Below, in pieces: positions 1 through 6,020 of a DNA stretch of 12,763 nt. Every line of letters begins with the position of its first letter. Position 1 is the first letter of the stretch. Location of the stretch: assembly GCA_027039465.1 (NCBI GenBank), contig JALWEA010000226.1:1-12763 (forward strand). The letters are read 5' to 3'. The stretch comes from Calditrichia bacterium (lineage in GTDB: Bacteria > Calditrichota > Calditrichia > Calditrichales > Calditrichaceae). The notes beneath the pieces were generated by a model. It ran no database searches, had not been told where the DNA came from, and saw only the letters and a program-made list of their open reading frames with translations. A program made the position numbers and the translations under genes.

Positions 1-50
1 AACTGTTTCCGTTCTTTCCCTGTGCGGACAGCAATAACTTCTACAGCCAT
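1..50 (-). CDS. Start of a gene downstream of spt; possible GNAT-type bacterial ceramide synthase (partial)
   Basis: Only the first 16 codons lie in the window (MAVEVIAVRTGKERKQ, then a codon beginning TT, so F or L). The ATG at 50-48 follows an AAGGA ribosome binding site seven bases upstream, and it begins 17 bp after the stop of the serine palmitoyltransferase-like gene, so the two are almost certainly one operon. I recall that a family of GNAT-fold proteins, often annotated N-acetyltransferase and including the bacterial ceramide synthase bCerS, begins in a similar way and often sits next to spt. Sixteen residues cannot prove this. The gene start is well supported; the identity is inference from context. 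Confidence 0.6.
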   Translation of the reverse strand, partial: MAVEVIAVRTGKERKQ

Positions 51-67
51 TTTATGATCCTTCTTTA

Positions 68-1255
68 TTAAATAATACCCAGTTCTTTGCCGACTTTATG
101 TGTAATCTCAAGGACTTTTTCCAAATCTTCATCGGTATGGGTGGACATAAAACTAGTACGCAATAAGGCTTGATCCGGCGGTACGGCCGGACTGATCACC
201 GCATTGGCATATACGCCTTCTTCGAACAGGCGCTTCCAAAATACAAAAGTCAATTCGTCATTGCGCACGTAAATGGGAATAATCGGGGTATCTTTGCTAT
301 GTCCGATATCGAATCCCAAATTCTTAAAACCTTCGCGCATTTTATCGCCGATTTCCAACAAACGACGCATGTGCTCGGGTTCGGTTTGAATAATTTCCAA
401 TGTCTTCATTACGGCGGCTGTGGCGGCGGGTGTGGGCGCGGCGGAAAAAATAATCGGATTGGCAAAATGCTTCATGTAATCGATGACGTAACGCGGGCCT
501 GAGACAAACCCACCAATGGAAGCCAACGATTTACTAAAGGTACTCATTACAATATCAACCTGATCTTCCAGGCCTAAAAATTCGCAGGCACCCCGCCCGT
601 GTTCACCTAAAACGCCAAGCCCGTGGGCCTCGTCAATGTAAACACGCGCATTGTATTTTTTGGCGATAGGCAATAATTGATCGAGCTTTACAATATCCCC
701 TTCCATGCTAAAAACGCCGTCGCAAACAATAAGCTTAGCCGCATCTTCCGGAATTTGCGAGAGAACTTTCTCTAGACTTTCCATATTATTATGATGATAG
801 CGCTTAATGATCGGATTAATGGCAGCTCGCGTTCCGGCATAAATGGATGCATGATCCGACTTATCCAGAATAATATATTCATCCTTACCAACTAAGGTCG
901 CAATTCCACCCAGATTGGCCATGTAACCAGTGCTGAAAATCACGGCAGCTTCACGATTCATGAATTCGGCGATCTTTTCTTCCAATTGAATGTGCAAATC
1001 CAGCGTCCCGTTTAAAAATCGGGAACCGGAGCAACTGGTGCCGTAACGTTTGGTTGCCTCAACCGCTGCTTCAATTACTCGGGGATCATGAGTTAATCCC
1101 AAATAATTATTTGAACCAATCATAATAATTTCACGGCCTTCCATTTGCACTCGCGGGCCGTCATTACCCGTCAGAGGACGGAAATATGGGTATATGCCCG
1201 CTTCAATGGTTTCTTTGGCGCGTGTAAAATTGCGGCACTTATCAAAAATATCCAA
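68..1255 (-). CDS. spt: Serine palmitoyltransferase-like alpha-oxoamine synthase (PLP enzyme)
   Basis: This cytosolic, PLP-dependent enzyme is predicted to condense an acyl thioester with L-serine to 3-ketosphinganine, the first step of sphingolipid synthesis. At 395 residues it has the normal length for the family. Visible motifs are GSRFLNGT (77-84), DHAS with the PLP-stacking His135, DEAHGLG with Asp208 and His211, TFSKS with the Schiff-base Lys242, and LLRTS with Arg366, which matches the serine palmitoyltransferase substrate arginine. SGSRFLNGTLDLH and TFSKSLASIGGF match my recollection of Bacteroides serine palmitoyltransferase far better than KBL (aminoacetone synthase) or BioF. The start is TTG at 1255, five bases after a GGAGG; no better in-frame start is seen. 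It is divergent from the reductase gene and leads into the next gene at 50. The family also contains BioF, KBL and HemA, so the exact substrate is inferred. Confidence 0.85.
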   Translation of the reverse strand: MDIFDKCRNFTRAKETIEAGIYPYFRPLTGNDGPRVQMEGREIIMIGSNNYLGLTHDPRVIEAAVEATKRYGTSCSGSRFLNGTLDLHIQLEEKIAEFMNREAAVIFSTGYMANLGGIATLVGKDEYIILDKSDHASIYAGTRAAINPIIKRYHHNNMESLEKVLSQIPEDAAKLIVCDGVFSMEGDIVKLDQLLPIAKKYNARVYIDEAHGLGVLGEHGRGACEFLGLEDQVDIVMSTFSKSLASIGGFVSGPRYVIDYMKHFANPIIFSAAPTPAATAAVMKTLEIIQTEPEHMRRLLEIGDKMREGFKNLGFDIGHSKDTPIIPIYVRNDELTFVFWKRLFEEGVYANAVISPAVPPDQALLRTSFMSTHTDEDLEKVLEITHKVGKELGII

Positions 1256-1480
1256 TTAAACCTCCAAAACTACAAGAAACTTTTCGAACACTCATTTAAT
1301 GTAAATTAAATAAAATGTTAATATATTGAAAATTTTTTAACAATTAAAGGTTTGCTAATTTTAACAATCTTTTTTAATATAGATGAAGTTAACTATGAAT
1401 GCAAGGCGCATTGTGGTAAGGAGTGGGGTCTTAGCGCAAAGGCGAACAAAAACAAGCACATTAAATGCGAGGTAAACACA
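1256..1480. promoter_or_regulatory. AT-rich divergent intergenic region between spt and cerR-like gene
   Basis: This 225-bp region must carry the promoters of both divergent genes. The centre (about 1290-1380) is very AT-rich. I could not match a well-spaced -35/-10 pair on either strand; TTGAAA at 1326-1331 has no convincing -10 partner. The spt ribosome binding site is GGAGG at 1265-1261 and the site for the plus-strand gene is GAGG around 1469-1472. The right half also holds a 26-codon open frame (1395-1475), described separately. Confidence 0.5.
1395..1475 (+). other. Possible 26-codon leader ORF upstream of the reductase gene
   Basis: ATG at 1395 opens a 26-residue frame (MNARRIVVRSGVLAQRRT...) with seven arginines, ending in TAA at 1473-1475. 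Its stop sits inside the ribosome binding region of the reductase, five bases before the GTG start at 1481. The ATG has only a weak upstream purine run (GATGAAG), so translation is doubtful. It could be a coupling leader or simply chance in a 5' leader. Confidence 0.2.
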
Positions 1481-2461
1481 GTGAAGGTATTCTTAACCGG
1501 AGCTACGGGATTTGTCGGCAGCCATTTGGCCGAGACATTGTTGGCCGAGGGACATCAGGTGCGTGCTCTTTTGCGTACCAGCAGTAATTTGCAATGGATT
1601 GCCGATTTAAATCTGGATTGTTTTTACGGAAATCTTTTCAATTCTCAGGAACTTGTTGCGGGATTAAAGGACACGGATACCGTCATTCACGTGGCGGGTT
1701 TGACCAAAGCTTTGAAAAACGAGGACTATTACCGTATTAATTACGAAGGCACCAGGAATTTAATCGATACGATTATTCAGCATAAATTGCCCGTTAAGCG
1801 CTTTGTTTACATTAGTTCGCAAGCGGCTGCAGGGCCTTCGGATTCCATGGAACCGCGCACTGAAGCCGATCCGCCGCGTCCGGTGAGTGAATACGGCAAA
1901 AGTAAGTTAAAAGCGGAAGAATACGTTCTCAGTAAGAAAGATCAATTACCGATTACCATCATCCGGCCGCCTGCGGTTTACGGACCGCGCGATACGGATA
2001 TCTTTCGTTTTTTCAAAACCGTGCGCATGGGTATTATTCCCAAGTGGCAAAATCGTGACAAGTATTTGAGTTTTGTTTATGTCAAAGATTTGGTTCAAGC
2101 CATTGCTTTAGCGGCTTCGCATCCCAAAGCCAAAAATAAGATTTATTTTGTGGCTGAGCCCCTTCCGCATTCGTGGGACGAAGTAGCCTACGAAGCGCTT
2201 AAGTTTTTCAAGAAGCAGGCCATTCATGTACCCATTCCCCTGGCTTTGGTCAAGAGCATTGCTTTCCTTTCGGAGCAGTGGAGTAAAATCACTAAAAAGC
2301 CGTCTATTATCAATCAGCAAAAAGTAGCGGAACTATTGCCTGATTTTTGGATTTGTTCGCCGCAAAAGATCAAAAAGGATTTGGGCTTTGAAGCGCCGAC
2401 ACCTTTGTCAAAGGGCGTTCCCGAAACATTGCAGTGGTACTTGGAGCAAGGATGGCTGTAA
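1481..2461 (+). CDS. cerR: Extended SDR (NAD-dependent epimerase/dehydratase family); likely ceramide/3-ketosphinganine reductase
   Basis: This is a 326-residue cytosolic oxidoreductase of the extended short-chain dehydrogenase family. The Rossmann nucleotide motif TGATGFVG is at residues 6-13, the catalytic Ser region ISSQAAAG starts at 111, and YGKSK gives Tyr138 and Lys142. The C-terminal half (from about 190) is the variable substrate domain. I chose GTG at 1481 because the Rossmann strand MKVFLTGATG begins there and GAGG lies about eight bases upstream. The reading frame stays open back to 1352, but that extension precedes the conserved fold and has no ribosome binding site. Facing spt across a divergent promoter, it fits the CerR role (NADPH-dependent reduction of the 3-keto group in bacterial ceramide synthesis). 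The fold is certain; the substrate is inferred from context, and a sugar epimerase or other SDR role is possible. Confidence 0.65.
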   Translation: MKVFLTGATGFVGSHLAETLLAEGHQVRALLRTSSNLQWIADLNLDCFYGNLFNSQELVAGLKDTDTVIHVAGLTKALKNEDYYRINYEGTRNLIDTIIQHKLPVKRFVYISSQAAAGPSDSMEPRTEADPPRPVSEYGKSKLKAEEYVLSKKDQLPITIIRPPAVYGPRDTDIFRFFKTVRMGIIPKWQNRDKYLSFVYVKDLVQAIALAASHPKAKNKIYFVAEPLPHSWDEVAYEALKFFKKQAIHVPIPLALVKSIAFLSEQWSKITKKPSIINQQKVAELLPDFWICSPQKIKKDLGFEAPTPLSKGVPETLQWYLEQGWL

Positions 2462-2486
2462 GCGTGAATAAAAAAACCCGTTCCCG

Positions 2487-2702
2487 ATGAAATACCAAAA
2501 ACGAAACGAGCAAAAAACACTTTACGACGAAATCGCCAAATTCCGCAAGCGACGAATTTTGTGGGCTATTGTCTTAATGCTCATTAGTACGACCGGCCTC
2601 ATTATTCCTATTGTCCCCGGCACCTTGCTTTTCCTGTTTGCGCTGGCTTTGGTGCGGCCCGGATTGATGGCCAAATTACGACGCTATTTTGGAATTAAAT
2701 AA
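2487..2702 (+). CDS. Small two-helix membrane protein (PGPGW/YbaN-like)
   Basis: This 71-residue protein has a basic, charged N-terminus (1-24), two hydrophobic segments (about 25-42 and 44-57) separated by PIVPGT, and a basic tail ending RRYFGIK. The arrangement, two membrane helices around a Pro-Gly turn, resembles small inner-membrane families such as PGPGW or DUF454/YbaN, whose function is unknown. It starts 25 bp after the reductase stop, so it is probably co-transcribed. The only in-frame start is ATG at 2487, since a TAA lies upstream at 2469-2471, and it has no Shine-Dalgarno sequence. Translation may be coupled to a preceding eight-codon frame that ends with an ATGA overlap. Confidence 0.65.
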   Translation: MKYQKRNEQKTLYDEIAKFRKRRILWAIVLMLISTTGLIIPIVPGTLLFLFALALVRPGLMAKLRRYFGIK

Positions 2703-2706
2703 AAAA

Positions 2707-2740
2707 GGAATGGCCTTTTACCGAGATAAAAGGCCATTCC
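2707..2740. terminator. Perfect 14-bp hairpin terminator between convergent operons
   Basis: A 14-bp perfect stem (GGAATGGCCTTTTA with its complement) closes a six-base loop at 2721-2726. Reading on the minus strand, the stem is followed by TTTTTTATTT (2706-2697), a classic intrinsic terminator for the pnt operon. On the plus strand no T-run follows directly, so termination of the reductase operon there would be weaker. It sits five bases past the plus-strand stop and 27 bases past the pntB stop. Confidence 0.85.
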
Positions 2741-2767
2741 ATTCCATTAAACTATTTTTAAACAATA

Positions 2768-4150
2768 CTACAAATTTTTCAATTCTTTAATTAATTCCGT
2801 AACCATTTCTTTGGCATCACCAAACAACATCATGGTTTTGGGATCGTAAAACAATTCGTTGTCAACACCGGCAAACCCGGGACTAAGACTGCGTTTAATG
2901 ATCATTACCGTGCGCGCCTTGTCCACGTTTAAAATGGGCATGCCGTACAAAGGACTATTGGGATCCGTTCGGGCCGCAGGATTAATCACATCATTGGCCC
3001 CGATCACCAAAGCCACATCCGTATTCTGGAATTCATCATTAATCTGATCCATTTCGTACAGCATATCGTAAGGCACATCCGCTTCGGCCAACAGCACATT
3101 CATGTGTCCTGGCATGCGTCCGGCCACGGGGTGAATGGCGTATTTAACTTCGATACCTTTTTGGGTCAACAATTGATCCAATTCATGCAAAACGTGTTGC
3201 GCCTGTGCCACGGCCAAACCGTACCCAGGTACAATAATCACCGATTGAGCGGCTTCGAACACCGTGGCCGCATCTTCTGCCGTGTATTGGGCCACTTCCG
3301 ATTTATCTTTGCGCGCACCGCCTGTACCGCTACTGCCATCCGTTCCGACCGCGCCGAACAGGACATTGGCCAAAGAGCGATTCATGGCCTTGCACATGAT
3401 ATTGGTCAGAATAATGCCCGAAGCGCCGACCAAAGCCCCGCTGATAATTAACACATTATTGGACAGCACAAAACCGGTCATTGCCGCGGCCAAACCCGAA
3501 TAGGAGTTCAAAAGCGAAATTACCACCGGCATATCCGCGCCGCCGATGGGAATGACCGAAGTAATACCCAAAATGGCAGCCAAACCGATAATAACCAACA
3601 AAAAAGTCTCCACACTCGGATTGTACACAAAGAATCCGCCCAAGACCAAAGCGCCAATCAATAAAATACCGTTGGCAAATTTCTGCCCGGGAAAGGTCAC
3701 CGGCGCTCCTGTAATCAGTCCCTGCAATTTGGCGTAGGCAACCACGCTGCCCACAAAGGTGACCACACCGATCAACAAACTTAAAACCAATGTTACGCTC
3801 ACGTCCGTGGTCATTTGGGCGCCGGAACGAATGTATTCCGAATAAGCCACCAACGCCGAAGCCGCACCGCCGAAACCGTTAAACAAAGCCACCATTTGCG
3901 GCATGGCGGTCATTTCCACTTTGCGCGCGGCATAAGCGCCGATGGCCGCACCGATCACAATTCCGGCAATGATGTAAGTGAAATCCAAAATCTCTTTATC
4001 CAACAATGTTACCACAATCGCCAATAACATGCCCAGCATGGAAAGAAAATTCCCTTTGCGCGCGGTTTTGGGTGAACCCAAATATTTCAATCCCAAAATA
4101 AAAAGAATAGCCGCGACCAAATACGTCAGTTCTGTAAGTATCGTCATCAT
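2768..4150 (-). CDS. pntB: NAD(P) transhydrogenase subunit beta
   Basis: This inner-membrane subunit of proton-translocating transhydrogenase carries membrane domain II and the NADP(H)-binding domain III, and uses the proton gradient to drive NADPH formation from NADH. At 460 residues it matches E. coli PntB (462). The N-terminal 265 residues are a series of membrane helices. Domain III shows GYGLAVAQAQ (309-318), HPVAGRMPGHMNVLLAEA (340-357), GANDVINPAARTDP (384-397) and the KRSLSPGFAGV NADP loop near the C-terminus. The ATG at 4150 overlaps the pntA2 stop (ATGA), behind AGGGAG; a second ATG follows at once. Residue 91, the proton-channel histidine in E. coli (ALFN here against AILH), is asparagine. 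Confidence 0.96.
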   Translation of the reverse strand: MMTILTELTYLVAAILFILGLKYLGSPKTARKGNFLSMLGMLLAIVVTLLDKEILDFTYIIAGIVIGAAIGAYAARKVEMTAMPQMVALFNGFGGAASALVAYSEYIRSGAQMTTDVSVTLVLSLLIGVVTFVGSVVAYAKLQGLITGAPVTFPGQKFANGILLIGALVLGGFFVYNPSVETFLLVIIGLAAILGITSVIPIGGADMPVVISLLNSYSGLAAAMTGFVLSNNVLIISGALVGASGIILTNIMCKAMNRSLANVLFGAVGTDGSSGTGGARKDKSEVAQYTAEDAATVFEAAQSVIIVPGYGLAVAQAQHVLHELDQLLTQKGIEVKYAIHPVAGRMPGHMNVLLAEADVPYDMLYEMDQINDEFQNTDVALVIGANDVINPAARTDPNSPLYGMPILNVDKARTVMIIKRSLSPGFAGVDNELFYDPKTMMLFGDAKEMVTELIKELKNL

Positions 4151-4455
4151 GCTGCTCCCTGCTTTTTATTTGGCTTTTTGTCTTTTTTAAACATCTCCAG
4201 CATGCGATCGGTCACCATGTAACCACCGACCACATTGATGGTAGCCGTAATCACCGCCAGCAAGCCCAAAATTTTGGCAATTTGCGAGTGACCTGCTCCG
4301 GCGCTGATCAAAGCCCCCACAATGGTAATGCCCGAAATCGCATTGGAACCGGACATGAGTGGTGTGTGTAACAACGGCGGTACCTTGGTGATGAGTTCAA
4401 AGCCAACAAAAATGGCCAACACAAAAATGTACAATGATACCATTATCCCTTCCAT
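4147..4455 (-). CDS. pntA2: NAD(P) transhydrogenase subunit alpha part 2 (membrane segment)
   Basis: At 102 residues this corresponds to the membrane C-terminus of a full-length PntA, here a separate polypeptide as in Rhodospirillum rubrum and Thermus. Three hydrophobic helices are visible (about 4-22, 34-53, 59-80), with the family signature LLHTPLMSGSNAISG at 28-42 and GGYMVTDRMLEMF near the C-terminus, followed by a lysine-rich tail. The ATG at 4455 starts one base after the pntA1 stop. Its strong AAGGAGG site lies within the last codons of pntA1, so translation is tightly coupled. The position equivalent to Thermus alpha2 His42 is Ser41 here. Confidence 0.95.
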   Translation of the reverse strand: MEGIMVSLYIFVLAIFVGFELITKVPPLLHTPLMSGSNAISGITIVGALISAGAGHSQIAKILGLLAVITATINVVGGYMVTDRMLEMFKKDKKPNKKQGAA

Positions 4456-4456
4456 G

Positions 4457-5611
4457 CTACTTTCCTCCTTCTTGCATTACGGAAGCAACCCATTCGTTGA
4501 CAATTTCGCCCTGACGGGTAATGCATGATTTTTTGGTGATTTCGTCTTCAAAATCCGGCTGATCCTCTTTAAACACGTGCTTGAACAGATTGGTAACCGT
4601 TTTGGAATACAACTGGCTGGCATGAACCGGAACCGTTGCCGGAATATTAACGGCGCCTACAATGCTAACACCGTGTCGCTCAACGGTTTTACCCGCTTCG
4701 GTTAAAGCGCAGTTTCCGCCCTGCTCCGCCGCCAAATCGATAATCACCGAACCCTGTGACATCAATTGCACCATTTCTTCGGTGATCAATACCGGCGCTT
4801 TTTTACCGAAGATCTGCGCCGTCGTAATTACCACATCCGTTTGATGCAAGCGTCCGGCAATGGCTTCCCGTTCTTTTTGCAAAAAGGCGTCGGACTGCTC
4901 CTTGGCGTAACCGCCCTCGGTTTCCACGTCTTCTTCCGGCAGCTCCATCTCGATGAACTTGGCGCCCAAACTCTGCACTTGTTCCTGAACGGCGGGTCTG
5001 GGATCAAACGCTTCAACCCGCGCGCCTAAACGTTTTGCCGTGGCAATGGCTTGTAAACCGGCCACCCCGACGCCCAGAATCAGTGCGTTCACCGGCGGGA
5101 TGGTTCCGGCGGCCGTCATGAGCAACGGAAACATTTTACCGAGCAGATTGGCGGCCATCAAAACCGATTTGTAACCGGCAATATTGGCCATGGCGCTCAG
5201 GGCGTCCATGCTTTGTGCGCGGGAAATGCGAGGCACAAACTCCATGGAAAAAGCCGTAATTTTTTTCTTTTGTAAGATTTTAATCAGCTCCGGTTGTTGC
5301 AACGGTGCCAGAAAACCGATGAGCGTTGCCCCATCCTTAAGCATCTCCGCTTCGTGCATTTTAGTCAAAGGATGCATCATCGGCGGCTGGACTTTAAACA
5401 CAACGTCAGCCTGCCTGTACAATTCCTGTGCGTTATCCACAATGGTCGCACCGGCTTCGCGATACGATTCGTCGGGGAAAAAGGCGGCCTGTCCGCACCC
5501 TTTTTCCACAAAAACTTCATGGTTTAATTTTGTTAGGGTCGAAACCAAAGCAGGCACCAACGCCACGCGCGTTTCACCCGCTTTAACTTCTTTGGGAATT
5601 CCGATCTTCAA
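4457..5611 (-). CDS. pntA1: NAD(P) transhydrogenase subunit alpha part 1 (NAD-binding domain I)
   Basis: This soluble, cytoplasmic NAD(H)-binding domain of the transhydrogenase (AlaDH/PNT fold) delivers hydride to the beta subunit. Its 384 residues match the size of split alpha1 subunits. Visible features are the N-terminal IGIPKEVKAGETRVALVP, the RAQSMDALSAMANIAGYK loop (131-148), the Rossmann motif GVGVAG (180-185), DPRP (203-206), the mobile loop around GGYAKE (233-238) and LAAEQGGNC (293-301). The start is TTG at 5611, six bases after GGAGGA; the alignable N-terminus begins exactly there. It heads the pntA1-pntA2-pntB operon. A related family, alanine dehydrogenase, is excluded by the partner genes. 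Confidence 0.95.
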   Translation of the reverse strand: MKIGIPKEVKAGETRVALVPALVSTLTKLNHEVFVEKGCGQAAFFPDESYREAGATIVDNAQELYRQADVVFKVQPPMMHPLTKMHEAEMLKDGATLIGFLAPLQQPELIKILQKKKITAFSMEFVPRISRAQSMDALSAMANIAGYKSVLMAANLLGKMFPLLMTAAGTIPPVNALILGVGVAGLQAIATAKRLGARVEAFDPRPAVQEQVQSLGAKFIEMELPEEDVETEGGYAKEQSDAFLQKEREAIAGRLHQTDVVITTAQIFGKKAPVLITEEMVQLMSQGSVIIDLAAEQGGNCALTEAGKTVERHGVSIVGAVNIPATVPVHASQLYSKTVTNLFKHVFKEDQPDFEDEITKKSCITRQGEIVNEWVASVMQEGGK

Positions 5612-5753
5612 CGTTCTTCCTCCGATTTTTTTAGGTTAAGATATGTATATCGTTTTTTAAGGCAAAAATATTTCCTGATGGTTAATTTTTTCTGAGGAGT
5701 TTTAAAAGATTGGCAATATTTAATTGGAAACAGGAACTGGGCACTGGGAACTG

Positions 5754-5852
5754 GTTGAATGGATGAATGGTTAAATGGGATCGTTATTCGTGTATTCGTT
5801 ATTCGGATATGGGTTGAATTGTTGAATAGTTAAATGGGAATATTGTTATTCG
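5754..5852. repeat. Two imperfect direct repeats of about 37-40 bp
   Basis: Copy 1 (5754-5790) and copy 2 (5813-5852) share GTTGAAT, then GTTGAAT/GATGAAT, then GGTTAAATGGGA or AGTTAAATGGGA, and end in GTTATTCG. An extra CGTTATTCG occurs between them at 5797-5805. Just upstream GGAACTGG occurs twice (5733-5740 and 5747-5754). The low-complexity phrase looks like decayed tandem repeats or slippage products. Confidence 0.6.
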
Positions 5853-5860
5853 TTAAGGGT

Positions 5861-5998
5861 TGTCATTGCGAACGATCCCGCGAGCCTGCGAGCGGGAGAG
5901 TGAAGCAATCCCTAACATTATTAAGAACATTCCATCAACAATGGGACGGTGCCGCTTTGGAGGAGATTGCTTCGGTCGCAAGCTCCCTCGCAATGACA
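5861..5998. mobile_element. MITE-like palindromic element with TGTCATTGCGA termini
   Basis: Perfect 11-bp terminal inverted repeats TGTCATTGCGA (5861-5871) and TCGCAATGACA (5988-5998) bound a 138-bp element. Nested inside, GAAGCAATC (5902-5910) pairs with GATTGCTTC (5965-5973), giving a two-part hairpin around a 54-bp loop. A possible 3-bp GGT duplication flanks it (5858-5860 and 5999-6001). The left arm is longer and carries its own CCCGC/GCGGG mini-hairpin. Repeats with CATTGCGA ends and a GAAGCAATC core occur across many bacterial phyla as short non-autonomous elements. There is no transposase here. It begins 22 bp past the stop of the prenyltransferase gene and might also stabilise or terminate that transcript. 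Confidence 0.75.
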
Positions 5999-6020
5999 GG
6001 TCGACAGATCGCGCTCAACA

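Larger units (their letters stand above)
5612..6020. other. Gene-free spacer with direct repeats and a palindromic element
   Basis: These 409 bp separate the pnt operon from the prenyltransferase gene 3' end. The first 100 bp are AT-rich and should hold the pnt promoter on the minus strand; TATACA (5649-5644) is a possible -10 box, but I see no -35 box at proper spacing. Imperfect direct repeats occupy 5754-5852 and the MITE-like palindrome 5861-5998. Short open frames across the palindrome show the familiar CHCERSRE-type translation of this repeat class and are not genes. Confidence 0.7.

Noticed and set aside
170..502. 110-residue plus-strand frame
   Set aside because: Antisense to the serine palmitoyltransferase-like gene; it includes a low-complexity glycine-rich run typical of shadow translation.
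1352..1480. 43-codon N-terminal extension of the reductase with a few Cys and His residues
   Set aside because: It precedes the Rossmann strand, has no ribosome binding site at the TTG, and the GTG at 1481 has a good one. The Cys/His spacing does not form a recognisable metal site.
3104..3503. Plus-strand frames of 115 and 79 residues
   Set aside because: Antisense to the NADP-binding domain of pntB and without any independent support.
5184..5639. 151-residue plus-strand open frame
   Set aside because: Antisense to pntA1, whose family motifs and ribosome binding site are unambiguous; composition is that of a shadow frame.
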